64,000 nucleotides of DNA. Source: Chitinophaga filiformis. GTDB taxonomy: Bacteria > Bacteroidota > Bacteroidia > Chitinophagales > Chitinophagaceae. A program made the translations under genes and the position numbers. Positions 35,028 to 43,791 of the stretch are shown here, in pieces. Every line of letters starts with the position of its first letter. The first letter of the stretch is position 1. The stretch covers positions 1 to 64,000 of the forward strand of contig NZ_JAKIRP010000007.1 of assembly GCF_021646545.1 (NCBI RefSeq). Reading direction: 5' to 3'. The notes beneath the pieces were generated by a model. That model had not been told where the DNA came from. It worked only from the letters and a program-made list of their open reading frames with translations, and searched no databases.

Positions 35028-37301
35028 ATGTCAACAGCTATATCAGTACAGCAGGAAACTACTGTTACTAAAAGGAAGAAAACAGAAAGTTCAAAGGAAA
35101 CATTCCCTGTATTAGAAATGACCTGTGCAGCCTGCGCTGTCAGCGTAGAATCCATGTTGAAGTCAGTCCCCGGTGTGGAAGATGCCGGTGTTAATTTCGC
35201 CAACCAAAGCGCGTGGGTGCAATATGACCACAAAAACGTCACCCGCGAAGCACTGCAAAGTGCCGTTCGCTCCATCGGCTACGATCTTGTCATTGAAAAG
35301 GAAAACCAGGAAGAAGTTAAAGAAGAGTCGCAACGCAGGCATTACCAGGCAATCAAACGGAGAACCATATGGTCTTCTGTGCTGTCTCTGCCGATAGTGA
35401 TCATAGGAATGTTCTTTATGAATATGCCTTATGCCAACTGGATCATGATGGTCCTGGCTACACCCGTGGTGTTCATACTGGGCCGCAGTTTCTTTCTCAA
35501 TGCCTGGAAACAAGCTACGCACCGGAAAGCCAATATGGATACACTTGTAGCACTCAGCACCGGTATAGCATGGATCTTCAGCGCATTTAATACCATATAT
35601 CCTGAGTTCTGGCATCAGCGAGGTCTGCATGCGCATGTTTACTTTGAAGCAGCTGCCGTAGTGATTGCCTTTATATCACTGGGAAAGCTGCTGGAAGAGA
35701 AAGCCAAGTCCAATACATCCTCAGCCATAAAAAAACTCATCGGGTTACAGCCCAAAACAGTCTTACTGGTAGGCGGGGACGGCAGTACAACGGAAGTACC
35801 CATCGCCGCAGTAAAAAAAGGTGATCTGCTACTGGTAAAGCCCGGAGAAAAGATCCCGGTAGATGGTAAGCTGGCCTCCGGCGAATCTTATGTGGATGAA
35901 AGCATGATCACTGGTGAACCTGTGCCCGTTGCCAAGAAGCAAGGCGATAACGTATTTGCCGGTACTATCAACCAGAAAGGCAGCTTCCGTTTCACTGCAG
36001 AGAAAGTGGGTACAGATACACTCCTTGCCCACATTATAAAAATGGTACAGGAAGCACAAGGTAGCAAAGCCCCTGTACAGAAACTGGTGGATAAAATCGC
36101 CGGAATCTTTGTACCGGTAGTAATAGGTATCGCTATTCTGACTTTCGTATCCTGGATGGTGTTAGGCGGAGATAATGCGTTTACACATGCCCTGCTGACG
36201 TCTGTTACAGTGCTGGTGATAGCGTGTCCCTGTGCGCTTGGTCTGGCTACTCCTACGGCCATTATGGTCGGCGTCGGAAAAGGCGCAGAAAATAATATCC
36301 TGATCAAGGATGCAGAGAGCCTTGAACTCGCACACAAAGTGAATGCAATTATATTGGATAAAACAGGTACTATTACCGAAGGTAAACCTGTAGTTACTGA
36401 CATCATCTGGGACGGCACGGAAACTGATCGTCAGATGCATCAATCCGTACTATATTCCCTGGAACATCAGTCTGAACATCCGCTGGCTGAAGCCGTGACA
36501 GCCTATTTATCAGGTACCGGCATTGGACCGGCAGAATTGAAAAACTTTGAAAGCCTTACCGGACAAGGTGTAAAAGGCGATCATAACAGTCAGACCTATT
36601 TTGTAGGCAATAAGCGTTTACTTGATGAAAACGGCATTACTGTTAACAGCCACCTGGCCACACAAGCTGCAAAGCTGCAGGAAGAGGCCAAAACAGTGAT
36701 TTACTTTGCGAATGCCAAAGCGCTCCTCGCCATTGTTGCCATTGCAGATAAAATAAAAGAAACTTCCAGACAGGCTATCCAGGCCCTGCAGCGCAGTGGA
36801 ATAGAAGTATATATGCTCACCGGCGACAACCAGCATACTGCTGCAGCTGTGGCAAGGGAAGTGGGTATAAAATCCTACAAAGCAGAAGTATTGCCATCGT
36901 ATAAAGCAGCATTTGTGAAAGAACTGCAGCAGGCGGGCAAAGTGGTAGCAATGGTGGGCGATGGTATCAATGATTCCCAGGCACTGGCACAGGCCGACGT
37001 AAGTATAGCCATGGGTAAGGGCTCAGACATTGCTATGGATGTGGCCAAGATGACATTGATCACCTCAGACCTGAACAGTATCCCTAAAGCGCTGAAACTC
37101 TCCCGGCAAACCGTCCGTACAATTAAGCAGAACCTCTTCTGGGCGTTTATTTATAATTTAATTGGAATACCTTTGGCTGCCGGATTACTTTTCCCTATCA
37201 ACGGCTTCCTCTTAGATCCAATGATCGCCGGTGCGGCCATGGCCCTTAGTTCTGTGAGCGTGGTGAGTAACAGTTTACGCCTGAAAGCGGCACGGTTATA
37301 A
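35028..37301 (+). CDS. copA: Copper-translocating P-type ATPase (CopA-like)
   Basis: 757 residues. N-terminal HMA domain with M-T-C33-A-A-C36; TM region; actuator with T-G-E-P; ion site C400-P-C402 in TM6; phosphorylation site D444-K-T-G-T; nucleotide domain with S-E-H-P-L-A-E; hinge G-D-G-I-N-D-S; and the P1B C-terminal TM pair with N-L-F-W-A-F-I-Y-N and M-A-L-S-S-V-S-V-V-x-N-S. The CPC motif and these C-terminal residues are typical of Cu(I)-exporting P1B-1 ATPases. Inner membrane. Linked to an HMA-AraC regulator upstream, and to a reductase and a small HMA protein downstream. Confidence 0.96.
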   Translation: MSTAISVQQETTVTKRKKTESSKETFPVLEMTCAACAVSVESMLKSVPGVEDAGVNFANQSAWVQYDHKNVTREALQSAVRSIGYDLVIEKENQEEVKEESQRRHYQAIKRRTIWSSVLSLPIVIIGMFFMNMPYANWIMMVLATPVVFILGRSFFLNAWKQATHRKANMDTLVALSTGIAWIFSAFNTIYPEFWHQRGLHAHVYFEAAAVVIAFISLGKLLEEKAKSNTSSAIKKLIGLQPKTVLLVGGDGSTTEVPIAAVKKGDLLLVKPGEKIPVDGKLASGESYVDESMITGEPVPVAKKQGDNVFAGTINQKGSFRFTAEKVGTDTLLAHIIKMVQEAQGSKAPVQKLVDKIAGIFVPVVIGIAILTFVSWMVLGGDNAFTHALLTSVTVLVIACPCALGLATPTAIMVGVGKGAENNILIKDAESLELAHKVNAIILDKTGTITEGKPVVTDIIWDGTETDRQMHQSVLYSLEHQSEHPLAEAVTAYLSGTGIGPAELKNFESLTGQGVKGDHNSQTYFVGNKRLLDENGITVNSHLATQAAKLQEEAKTVIYFANAKALLAIVAIADKIKETSRQAIQALQRSGIEVYMLTGDNQHTAAAVAREVGIKSYKAEVLPSYKAAFVKELQQAGKVVAMVGDGINDSQALAQADVSIAMGKGSDIAMDVAKMTLITSDLNSIPKALKLSRQTVRTIKQNLFWAFIYNLIGIPLAAGLLFPINGFLLDPMIAGAAMALSSVSVVSNSLRLKAARL

Positions 37302-37332
37302 TTAAAAGTATGTTTAGAAAATTGACGGAAGA

Positions 37333-38385
37333 ATGAATGCACAGATATGGCACACAGCAGCGATCATCCATGAAACAGAGAACGTTGTAACGATAGTATT
37401 TAACACAGAAGGACATCCCCTTGTATATAAACCCGGACAGTTTATCAATGTTACATTGGTCATTGACGGAGTTTCAGTTACACGGTCCTACTCTTTAAGC
37501 TCCCTGCCTGACAAGGATCTCCAGCCAGCTATCACGGTGAAAAAAGTGCCGGGAGGTATAATGAGTAGTTACATCGTTGATAATGCTGACCAGATCAAAA
37601 ACTGGCAGGTAACTGGCCCCTTTGGGTCATTTTCACCTACATCAGATACATATAATGCCGATCACGTTGTACTGCTGGCCGGTGGAAGTGGGATCACTCC
37701 CCTGTTTTCTATTGGCCGCTCATTGATTGATAAATCAACAACAACCAGCATTACTCTTGTCTATTCCGTCCGCTCTAAAGATGAGATCATTTTCAGACAG
37801 GCAATTGAAGATTGGGCGATCCAGCATCCGGAAAGAGTAAAGATTCACTACGCCATTTCGCAGCCTGGTGATAGCAATATACAAGCAACATCTATCATCA
37901 AAGGAAGGATAAATAAGCTTGTTAGCAGGAAGCTGATAAAATCAGCCGTGGGAGATACGCTTGATGCCGCTCATTATTTTATCTGCGGTCCCTCCGGCCT
38001 GATGAACATGCATAAAGATATGTTGGGAGCGCAGCAGGTGCCAGATGACAACATCTACATGGAGTGGTTCTCTCCCGAACCAGCCGCAGACCAGGTTGAT
38101 CTACCAGCTGAGATGCAGGAGGTATTACTTCATTTCTACGAACAATCCAACCTGTTAGAAGTGCATCCAGGCAAGACTATTCTTACCGCCGCCCTGGAAG
38201 AGAAGATACCCCTTCCCTATTCCTGTAAAGTTGGCACCTGCGGTGTATGTGCCGCCAGGATTACCTCCGGGAAAGTGAATATGGTCAGCAATTACGCATT
38301 GAGAAAAGCTGACCTGGAGGCAGGATTAATCCTGCTCTGCCAAAGCTATCCCCTGACTGAAGATGTAACCGTCGAAATTGACTGA
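37333..38385 (+). CDS. Flavodoxin/ferredoxin-NADP reductase with C-terminal 2Fe-2S domain (PaaE-like)
   Basis: 350 residues. FAD-binding barrel with R-S-Y-S-L-S at about 56-61, NAD(P)-binding domain with G-G-S-G-I-T-P at about 117-123, and a C-terminal plant-type ferredoxin domain with C298-x4-C303-x2-C306-x29-C336. Members pass electrons from NAD(P)H to partner oxygenases, hydroxylases or other acceptors. It begins 31 bp after copA, so it is co-transcribed. Here it may keep copper reduced to Cu(I) for the ATPase, or supply a redox partner; both are inference. Confidence 0.9.
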   Translation: MNAQIWHTAAIIHETENVVTIVFNTEGHPLVYKPGQFINVTLVIDGVSVTRSYSLSSLPDKDLQPAITVKKVPGGIMSSYIVDNADQIKNWQVTGPFGSFSPTSDTYNADHVVLLAGGSGITPLFSIGRSLIDKSTTTSITLVYSVRSKDEIIFRQAIEDWAIQHPERVKIHYAISQPGDSNIQATSIIKGRINKLVSRKLIKSAVGDTLDAAHYFICGPSGLMNMHKDMLGAQQVPDDNIYMEWFSPEPAADQVDLPAEMQEVLLHFYEQSNLLEVHPGKTILTAALEEKIPLPYSCKVGTCGVCAARITSGKVNMVSNYALRKADLEAGLILLCQSYPLTEDVTVEID

Positions 38386-38414
38386 CAATAATTATATAAA
38401 AGTTACAGACAAAT

Positions 38415-38450
38415 GTGTAACACATCAGGGTCACGCCTGTAGTAACTTTA
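38415..38450 (+). promoter_or_regulatory. Putative promoter/operator of the small HMA gene
   Basis: GTGTAACA (38415-38422), 20 nt, then TAACTTTA (38443-38450). It matches the copA promoter layout base for base in the upstream element and spacing. Confidence 0.6.
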
Positions 38451-38493
38451 CATCATCAAATAAACACTAATTAACTTTTAAAGAATAAATAAA

Positions 38494-38706
38494 ATGGAAA
38501 CAGTACAGTTTAAGACTAATATTAAATGTTCAGGTTGTATTGCCACAGTTACACCAGTATTAAATGAAGTAGCAGGACAGGATAATTGGGAAGTGGATCT
38601 GCAGAGCCCAGACAAAGTACTGACCGTTTCAACTGATAAGGCAGGAAAAGAAGAAATACAACAGGCTATAGCAAAGGTGGGGTACAAAGCGGAAGCATTG
38701 GCTTAG
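38494..38706 (+). CDS. Heavy-metal-associated domain protein (copper chaperone-like)
   Basis: 70 residues forming one HMA domain. The metal site is K-C13-S-G-C16, as in CopZ-type chaperones (M-x-C-x-x-C variant without the Met). A V-G-Y-K-A-E end fits the last strand. It probably carries Cu(I) to or from the CopA ATPase encoded upstream. It has its own promoter with the same operator-like element, and a terminator follows. Confidence 0.9.
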   Translation: METVQFKTNIKCSGCIATVTPVLNEVAGQDNWEVDLQSPDKVLTVSTDKAGKEEIQQAIAKVGYKAEALA

Positions 38707-38745
38707 TAGCACACTAGGGATATACAACCGAAAATAACAACTTTA

Positions 38746-38777
38746 AAAAGGCGTCTTTCACAGAAAGGCGCCTTTTG
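38746..38777 (+). terminator. Rho-independent terminator after the copper locus
   Basis: AAAAGGCG-T-CTTTC pairs with GAAAG-G-CGCCTTTT across a 3-nt loop, followed by TTT. Confidence 0.85.
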
Positions 38778-38867
38778 TTTTAGTCTGCCGCCACCCACTG
38801 TTGATGATTTCTATGCCAGGCCTTTAATGCTACCTTTCTACAAGGAACAAGTATTATTATGGAAAAT

Positions 38868-38899
38868 TGCAAAGTTTTTATCTATAATAAAACTTTGCA
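38868..38899. promoter_or_regulatory. Inverted repeat overlapping the promoter of the gene at 38907
   Basis: TGCAAAGTTTT (38868-38878) and AAAACTTTGCA (38889-38899) are perfect complements 10 bp apart. The right arm contains a -7-like ACTTTG eight bases before the ATG at 38907. An operator for a dimeric regulator, or a 5' hairpin, is possible. Confidence 0.45.
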
Positions 38900-38906
38900 C
38901 CTAAAC

Positions 38907-39338
38907 ATGAAAAGAAATAGTTTCTTCATATGGCCTGCTCTTACATGGTCTATATTGCTGCTGGTATTTACATACTGGGTTCTGCAGGTATTTTGTTCTA
39001 AACCTTCCCGTTGGAGATTTATCGATCTGATGTTATTCACTGGAAGATTTGAAGAAAACTACAACAAAATATATAAAAAGCCATACACGAAACTACGAAC
39101 CTATCAGGAAATTCATTTCACTGGCGAAAACAACAATGACATAATAAAACTCAATTATGCTCGTATCCGCATTCATGAAATTACTCAACAGCAGGATACA
39201 ATCAATGGCATACACTTCAGCTTTGGTGATAGCACAAGGTATAGTAACTTTATTAATACATTCGATGTGTTAAGACAAGAAAGAGCTGAGAGATACCTCG
39301 TTGATACTGGAGGTATATGGTTCATCTGGGGCGATTAA
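38907..39338 (+). CDS. Hypothetical membrane-anchored protein
   Basis: About 143 residues from the ATG at 38907 (M-K-R-N-S-F-F); the upstream ATG at 38859 would run through the inverted repeat. One N-terminal TM helix (W-P-A-L-T-W-S-I-L-L-L-V-F-T-Y-W-V-L), then a soluble part with basic and aromatic residues, presumably periplasmic. No family recognised. Confidence 0.62.
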   Translation: MKRNSFFIWPALTWSILLLVFTYWVLQVFCSKPSRWRFIDLMLFTGRFEENYNKIYKKPYTKLRTYQEIHFTGENNNDIIKLNYARIRIHEITQQQDTINGIHFSFGDSTRYSNFINTFDVLRQERAERYLVDTGGIWFIWGD

Positions 39339-39397
39339 TGCTATGAAAGCTTAATATCGGCTCATCCCACACGAAAGACAACGAACAAGGGTTTGGA

Positions 39398-39991
39398 TCA
39401 TAAACCATCTTCTCTGAATGACAGCCATTCTCTATATTGTTCCTTACACAAATCACGGGTTAAAGAATCTTTCATAATAATGTCCATTCCGCCATCATAA
39501 GGAGCTACAATACAATTGTTGCTGATAGAGACAAAGAATGCTGCCAGATTACCTTCTGCTATATCTCTCAGCAATTCATCGAACCTATGAGGACACCAGA
39601 TCTGTTCTGTAAACATTGGTATATATGTTGTACCTTTTTCATAATTCTCCTCATCATACAAATGCAGGTCAATAGCCTCAAGGCGTGTAAACACAAAAGA
39701 CTCAATGGATTCCACGTTATTTATTGGGTGCAACTCGGTATAACCTTCATAATGAAAATCGCCGGTTACGATAGCTATCACAGAACCATCAGCAAAAAAA
39801 TCTGTTAAAATTGTATTTTGCCTGGTTAACAATATTTCCCAATCCTCCTGGTCTGATGGGTAACGGCGGGAATCTGGCAAACTGTGAATGCGAAACCATC
39901 GATGAGAATAACTGTGTTTGAAGTGATGTCCTATAGGAACAGCATCCGGATAGCTAGATCTCCAAAAAGTTTGAAATTCCTTAGCAGTCAT
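39398..39991 (-). CDS. DUF3885-like protein
   Basis: 197 residues, soluble. The N-terminus has F-W-R-S-S-Y-P ... G-H-H-F-K and R-W-F-R-I-H-S-L-P; the C-terminal part N-N-C-I-V-A-P-Y-D-G-G-M-D-I-I ... L-C-K-E-Q-Y-R-E-W-L resembles the Y-D-D-R-G-M-D-(V/L)-I-A ... L-Y-x-x-Y-x-x-W-(I/L) end of DUF3885 proteins. Function unknown; such proteins are often seen near toxin-immunity loci. Convergent with the gene at 38907. Confidence 0.66.
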   Translation of the reverse strand: MTAKEFQTFWRSSYPDAVPIGHHFKHSYSHRWFRIHSLPDSRRYPSDQEDWEILLTRQNTILTDFFADGSVIAIVTGDFHYEGYTELHPINNVESIESFVFTRLEAIDLHLYDEENYEKGTTYIPMFTEQIWCPHRFDELLRDIAEGNLAAFFVSISNNCIVAPYDGGMDIIMKDSLTRDLCKEQYREWLSFREDGL

Positions 39992-40067
39992 TAACTGTTT
40001 TTATGAGTTAAAAAGGCGGATCAATCAGAAGTTAAGTTAAGCATCCGTTGGGACAAACACATTCCTG

Positions 40068-40748
40068 TTACTGCTGATTGCTGAGCAGCTTTCCGATTTC
40101 AAAAATCTCTGCATACCTGGATGACAGCCCAAACACGAGAACACTCTTTTGATCTACCGCAACACTAATATCAAAAAGTATTTCCTTATAATCTGAATTT
40201 GCCATTTTTTTATCTCCTATATATGCTTCAAACTTCTTAAAATTTGTCAGATAGAACGCTGGTACGGTAGCAATTACAATAGTTTTCTCAACTTTCGTCC
40301 CATTAAAGTAGATGTCGCCATGCAGATTCGGCGACACCGTGATATCCGAAACGGTATCAGTTCTATGTCCGACAAAGATCTCAAATTCAGATGGCGTAAC
40401 CCACTCCCATGCTCCGGATATTTGCCCGCTAATATTAAATATTCTGTTCTCTCTATCTAAAGCTATTTTGTCCGGAATTATCTTCAATCCGTTTCGTTCA
40501 GGTTCAGTAGAAGTGTAAAATACCGAGTCCTTTTTTTTATCAACAAGCTGTGTATGAATTTCAGTTTTTGTATAATCTCTAAAGCAAGGTATTTTCCCAT
40601 AAGCGTTAGGAAGCCAACCAAATTCAAATCTATTTTCGTTAACCTTGTAGTTCAATAATTTATCGTATTCGACTACTTCGATATGTGTTTGCGCGAAAGA
40701 TAATGTGGTAAAGAAGCATCCGATGAAGGTGAGGAATAGTTTTAACAT
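40068..40748 (-). CDS. Hypothetical secreted protein
   Basis: About 226 residues from the ATG at 40748 (M-L-K-L-F-L-T-F-I), with a signal peptide ending T-L-S-F-A-Q. The mature protein is beta-rich with alternating charged and hydrophobic residues. No family recognised. Likely periplasmic. Confidence 0.65.
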   Translation of the reverse strand: MLKLFLTFIGCFFTTLSFAQTHIEVVEYDKLLNYKVNENRFEFGWLPNAYGKIPCFRDYTKTEIHTQLVDKKKDSVFYTSTEPERNGLKIIPDKIALDRENRIFNISGQISGAWEWVTPSEFEIFVGHRTDTVSDITVSPNLHGDIYFNGTKVEKTIVIATVPAFYLTNFKKFEAYIGDKKMANSDYKEILFDISVAVDQKSVLVFGLSSRYAEIFEIGKLLSNQQ

Positions 40749-40891
40749 AGCTTGCATTGCTGACAATTAGTAGTTATATGGTGTGTTAAACACAAATATA
40801 CACAACTAGTCTAATTTCGATCCTGACCAACGTCCGGCCTAAAAAGCCCGGATTTGAACTTCTTGCTGCAGCGCTTAACGGTTAAGCATTA

Positions 40892-41791
40892 CTATCTATC
40901 TTTCAAAACAATCTTTCTCTTCAGAAAATCTAAAATAATTGGAGCTATCTCTTCGAAATGACTTTCCAACACTTTATGCCCGGCTTCGAAAACATGAACC
41001 TCCGCATCAGGGTTATCCCTCTTGTAACAGGTCGCCTCCGCCACACTGTAAAACGCATCGTATTTACCCCAGATCACTAAGGTAGGGAGCTGAGCGCTGC
41101 GGAAAAATTCATGGAACTTTGGATAGAGTGCCCTGTGACTCGGATAGTCTTCAAATAACGCATATAGCGAGTCAGTATGGCCCGGGCGATCCATAAGGGT
41201 CCAATCCAGGATCCAGGTATCAGGACTGAAAAGGGGGATCTGCTCCTCCGGTACACCCGCTAAATATTGCTGGCGGCAACCTTCTTCATTGAGGAACTCC
41301 CCAATTTTCTCCCTGTTTTCTTTCGTGGGATTATTCCAGTAAGCCTTGCAGGCATCCCACTCCTTCCCGAGGCCCTCTTCGTAGGCGTTACTATCCTGAA
41401 AAATAAGCGCTGTGATTTTTTCGGGGTTCTTTAAGGCAACACGCATGCCTATTACGGATCCGTAGTCATGCAGGTACAACGCAAATTTCTTTAGTTGCTT
41501 CTTCTCTGCAAAAGAAGATATGATGTTGCTATAACTCTCAAAGGTATATTGAAATTCTGCCCGTGTCGGATAAGAGCTGTAACCCATTCCGGGAAAGTCA
41601 GGAGCGATTGCATAATAATTCTCTGCGGCCAGCACCGGCATTAATTCTCTGAACAAAAAGGATGAGTTGGGATACCCATGCATGAGCAAAATGGCTGGAT
41701 CTTCAGGGTTTCCAGCTTCCCGGTAAAAAATATCCAACCCGTCCACTTGCATGGTTCTGTGAAAAACCTTGTGTCTTTGTGTTAAGTTCAT
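40892..41791 (-). CDS. Alpha/beta hydrolase (haloalkane dehalogenase/epoxide hydrolase-like)
   Basis: About 299 residues from the ATG at 41791 (M-N-L-T-Q-R-H-K); the longer frame to 41899 adds an unlikely tail. Oxyanion H-G-Y-P at 38-41, nucleophile elbow L-H-D109-Y-G-S-V-I-G with Asp rather than Ser, acid in I-W-G-K-Y-D, and base His in A-G-H-K-V-L-E. The Asp nucleophile points to the dehalogenase/epoxide hydrolase branch. Substrate unknown. Cytoplasmic. Confidence 0.88.
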   Translation of the reverse strand: MNLTQRHKVFHRTMQVDGLDIFYREAGNPEDPAILLMHGYPNSSFLFRELMPVLAAENYYAIAPDFPGMGYSSYPTRAEFQYTFESYSNIISSFAEKKQLKKFALYLHDYGSVIGMRVALKNPEKITALIFQDSNAYEEGLGKEWDACKAYWNNPTKENREKIGEFLNEEGCRQQYLAGVPEEQIPLFSPDTWILDWTLMDRPGHTDSLYALFEDYPSHRALYPKFHEFFRSAQLPTLVIWGKYDAFYSVAEATCYKRDNPDAEVHVFEAGHKVLESHFEEIAPIILDFLKRKIVLKDR

Positions 41792-41951
41792 AAGATATCT
41801 TTTTATGTTTAGGAATGTTCCGTAAAGTTGAGAAACTGATCTTGTGCACTGGTTATGGGGCCGCCATCCGGATACTGAATTAGCATCTTTCCCAAGCATG
41901 AATTTCGCTGCTGCTGCCCGCGGATTTTCCTTCCCAAATCCGGTGCCAAGC

Positions 41952-42638
41952 TCACTTCTCTCCTCTCAAATTCCCATTTACGTCAAACGTAATCCGGTAA
42001 TTACGTCTGGCGCCTTGTATCATGACATACCATTCCTTCACATGTACCGCTTTGATCTGGCTAAAATAAACGAATTGTATAGGCTCGGCCCCTTCAATGG
42101 TTTTCGACTTTTCCACTGCTATATCATACACTTTTTTTGCTGTACTGAATTTCACTTCGTCCAAAGGCATTAGCAGCATTTCAAGAGGAAAATGTTGCAT
42201 ACCAGTCATCTTTACCGGCTTTTGTATTTCCCATGCGCCATTGCTGTAGGTATAGGTATCGACATTCTCAGGTTTGTCGGGATCCTGGAGGTCCACAGAT
42301 ATCATGCCTCCCCGGTAATCATAAAAATAAAAGCCCGCCATGAAGAACAGCTTTTTCCCTTTCAGATGGGGCATATTGTACAGTGCCAGTTGTATGCTGT
42401 CAAGCGCTGCAGCGCTTTCGAAGATGCTTTTAGCATACTCCTCCGACGTGGACGAAAATACAGTTGAAGAGGAAAAACTGACGGATGAAGAAGAGGACGT
42501 CTTATCGTCAGCGGGTTTTTGCTTTTTCTGTGCGACCGGATGCAGCGTTTCGTCAATACTTTTGCGGACTTCCTTACATGATGTCATAAGGAAGAAGGTC
42601 AGCAACATGGTAATTATACTATACTGTGAGGTCTTCAT
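41952..42638 (-). CDS. Hypothetical lipoprotein
   Basis: About 228 residues from the ATG at 42638 (M-K-T-S-Q-Y-S). Lipobox L-M-T-S-C gives a lipoprotein, followed by a Ser-rich linker (S-S-S-S-S-V-S-F-S-S-S), then an alpha/beta domain (L-K-G-K-K-L-F-F-M-A-G-F-Y-F-Y-D-Y-R-G-G) ending in V-N-G-N-L-R-G-E-K. No named family recognised. Its start overlaps the end of the upstream gene by 20 bp, so the two are coupled. Confidence 0.68.
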   Translation of the reverse strand: MKTSQYSIITMLLTFFLMTSCKEVRKSIDETLHPVAQKKQKPADDKTSSSSSVSFSSSTVFSSTSEEYAKSIFESAAALDSIQLALYNMPHLKGKKLFFMAGFYFYDYRGGMISVDLQDPDKPENVDTYTYSNGAWEIQKPVKMTGMQHFPLEMLLMPLDEVKFSTAKKVYDIAVEKSKTIEGAEPIQFVYFSQIKAVHVKEWYVMIQGARRNYRITFDVNGNLRGEK

Positions 42639-43593
42639 AAAATACAATTCTCTCTGGTTTATCCAGTAAAAACATGATTTCTTTAGGTCCACAATCGAGC
42701 TTATGAATGTCAAGTATTGAGACTATTTTTTTATAGACAGTTTTACGCCTGGTATCCTGGTGATCTGTATACTCAATTTCAAATTGCACTTGTGGCTGTT
42801 CATTAATATACGTGCCTGTCTGCCTGAAGCTCAGGATGCTACCCGTGGTTTTAATACCATACATTACCATGTGAAGGGGTTGATCCGCTTCACCCGACGC
42901 TTTCGCGATAAAGCCCTGCAGCAGTATGATAAAAAGGCCGACACCCATGTTTATCAGCGGTACCAAGATCCAAGGATGATAGAGTTTCAGAAAACGCCAG
43001 CCGGATCCCTCACTTTCCAATCTATACGAAAAGATGGGATAAACGATGGCGGCCGCAAGCAAAAGGAGGAAAATGACGGAATAGAGGATTACTACGCCTT
43101 TCTTACGTGAGACATCAAGTGATTTCGGAACTAATATCACCTCCTTTCCCTTCACGCTGGCACTCATTTCGATTGTATTACCTACTTCGAAACGTTTTTC
43201 AAACGGCCTGCTGTCGTTCAACTCGTAGCGTAGCTCAACAGGCGTTCCGACAAGATTGTTGAATGCCAGCCTGAGGTCGAGTGTGATGGCATCCCTGATA
43301 GCACCGGTCTGCACCTTATCGACAATTTTTGCCACAATGGTAGTTCCTTCTCTGGCGGTTTTTTCCAAACGATATTTATCCGTAAATACCAGTTTAATGA
43401 AGAAACGGCAATATAATCCGATCAAAACCAACCAGCTGAGAGCGCCGAGGCCCAGGTATAAAAAGGCAGCGCTGGCGGTCTCTTGTGGTGCCTCTTCGAA
43501 CTCCCCATTGTAGTACAGGAAGGTGGGCAGCGCTACGGTGAAGCCAAGTGTATAAAGGGACCAGAATGAAAGGCCAAAGTCATGTTTCGTCAT
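42619..43593 (-). CDS. Hypothetical membrane protein with four TM helices
   Basis: About 324 residues from the ATG at 43593. Two TM helices near the N-terminus, a beta-rich soluble domain of about 110 residues (T-T-I-V-A-K-I-V-D-K-V-Q-T-G-A-I), two more TM helices, and a second similar soluble domain (Q-V-Q-F-E-I-E-Y-T-D) of the DUF3592 style. Inner membrane. Function unknown. First gene of a two-gene operon with the lipoprotein. It has a well-formed promoter whose -7 box lies four bases from the start codon. Confidence 0.72.
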   Translation of the reverse strand: MTKHDFGLSFWSLYTLGFTVALPTFLYYNGEFEEAPQETASAAFLYLGLGALSWLVLIGLYCRFFIKLVFTDKYRLEKTAREGTTIVAKIVDKVQTGAIRDAITLDLRLAFNNLVGTPVELRYELNDSRPFEKRFEVGNTIEMSASVKGKEVILVPKSLDVSRKKGVVILYSVIFLLLLAAAIVYPIFSYRLESEGSGWRFLKLYHPWILVPLINMGVGLFIILLQGFIAKASGEADQPLHMVMYGIKTTGSILSFRQTGTYINEQPQVQFEIEYTDHQDTRRKTVYKKIVSILDIHKLDCGPKEIMFLLDKPERIVFYEDLTV

Positions 43594-43597
43594 GACA

Positions 43598-43629
43598 CAA
43601 AGGTGAGCAGGCGTCTCTTTTACAACAAA
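43598..43629 (-). promoter_or_regulatory. Bacteroidota promoter, leaderless geometry
   Basis: On the minus strand: TTTG (43629-43626), 20 nt, CACCTTTG (43605-43598), four bases TGTC, then ATG at 43593. The -33 element and spacing are good. Confidence 0.6.
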
Positions 43630-43791
43630 TGTCACTCCCTTACAGAATATCTACTTCCAATGACCGATGCGTCTACAAAACGACTACAAGTTCTTTAGTC
43701 GATTGTTTTTCAAATAATTACACATTCCTAAAGGATTAGCGCTTTCTGCAGATTTCACTCCGTTCTTGTTGATTTATAGTAATTTGCCAAA

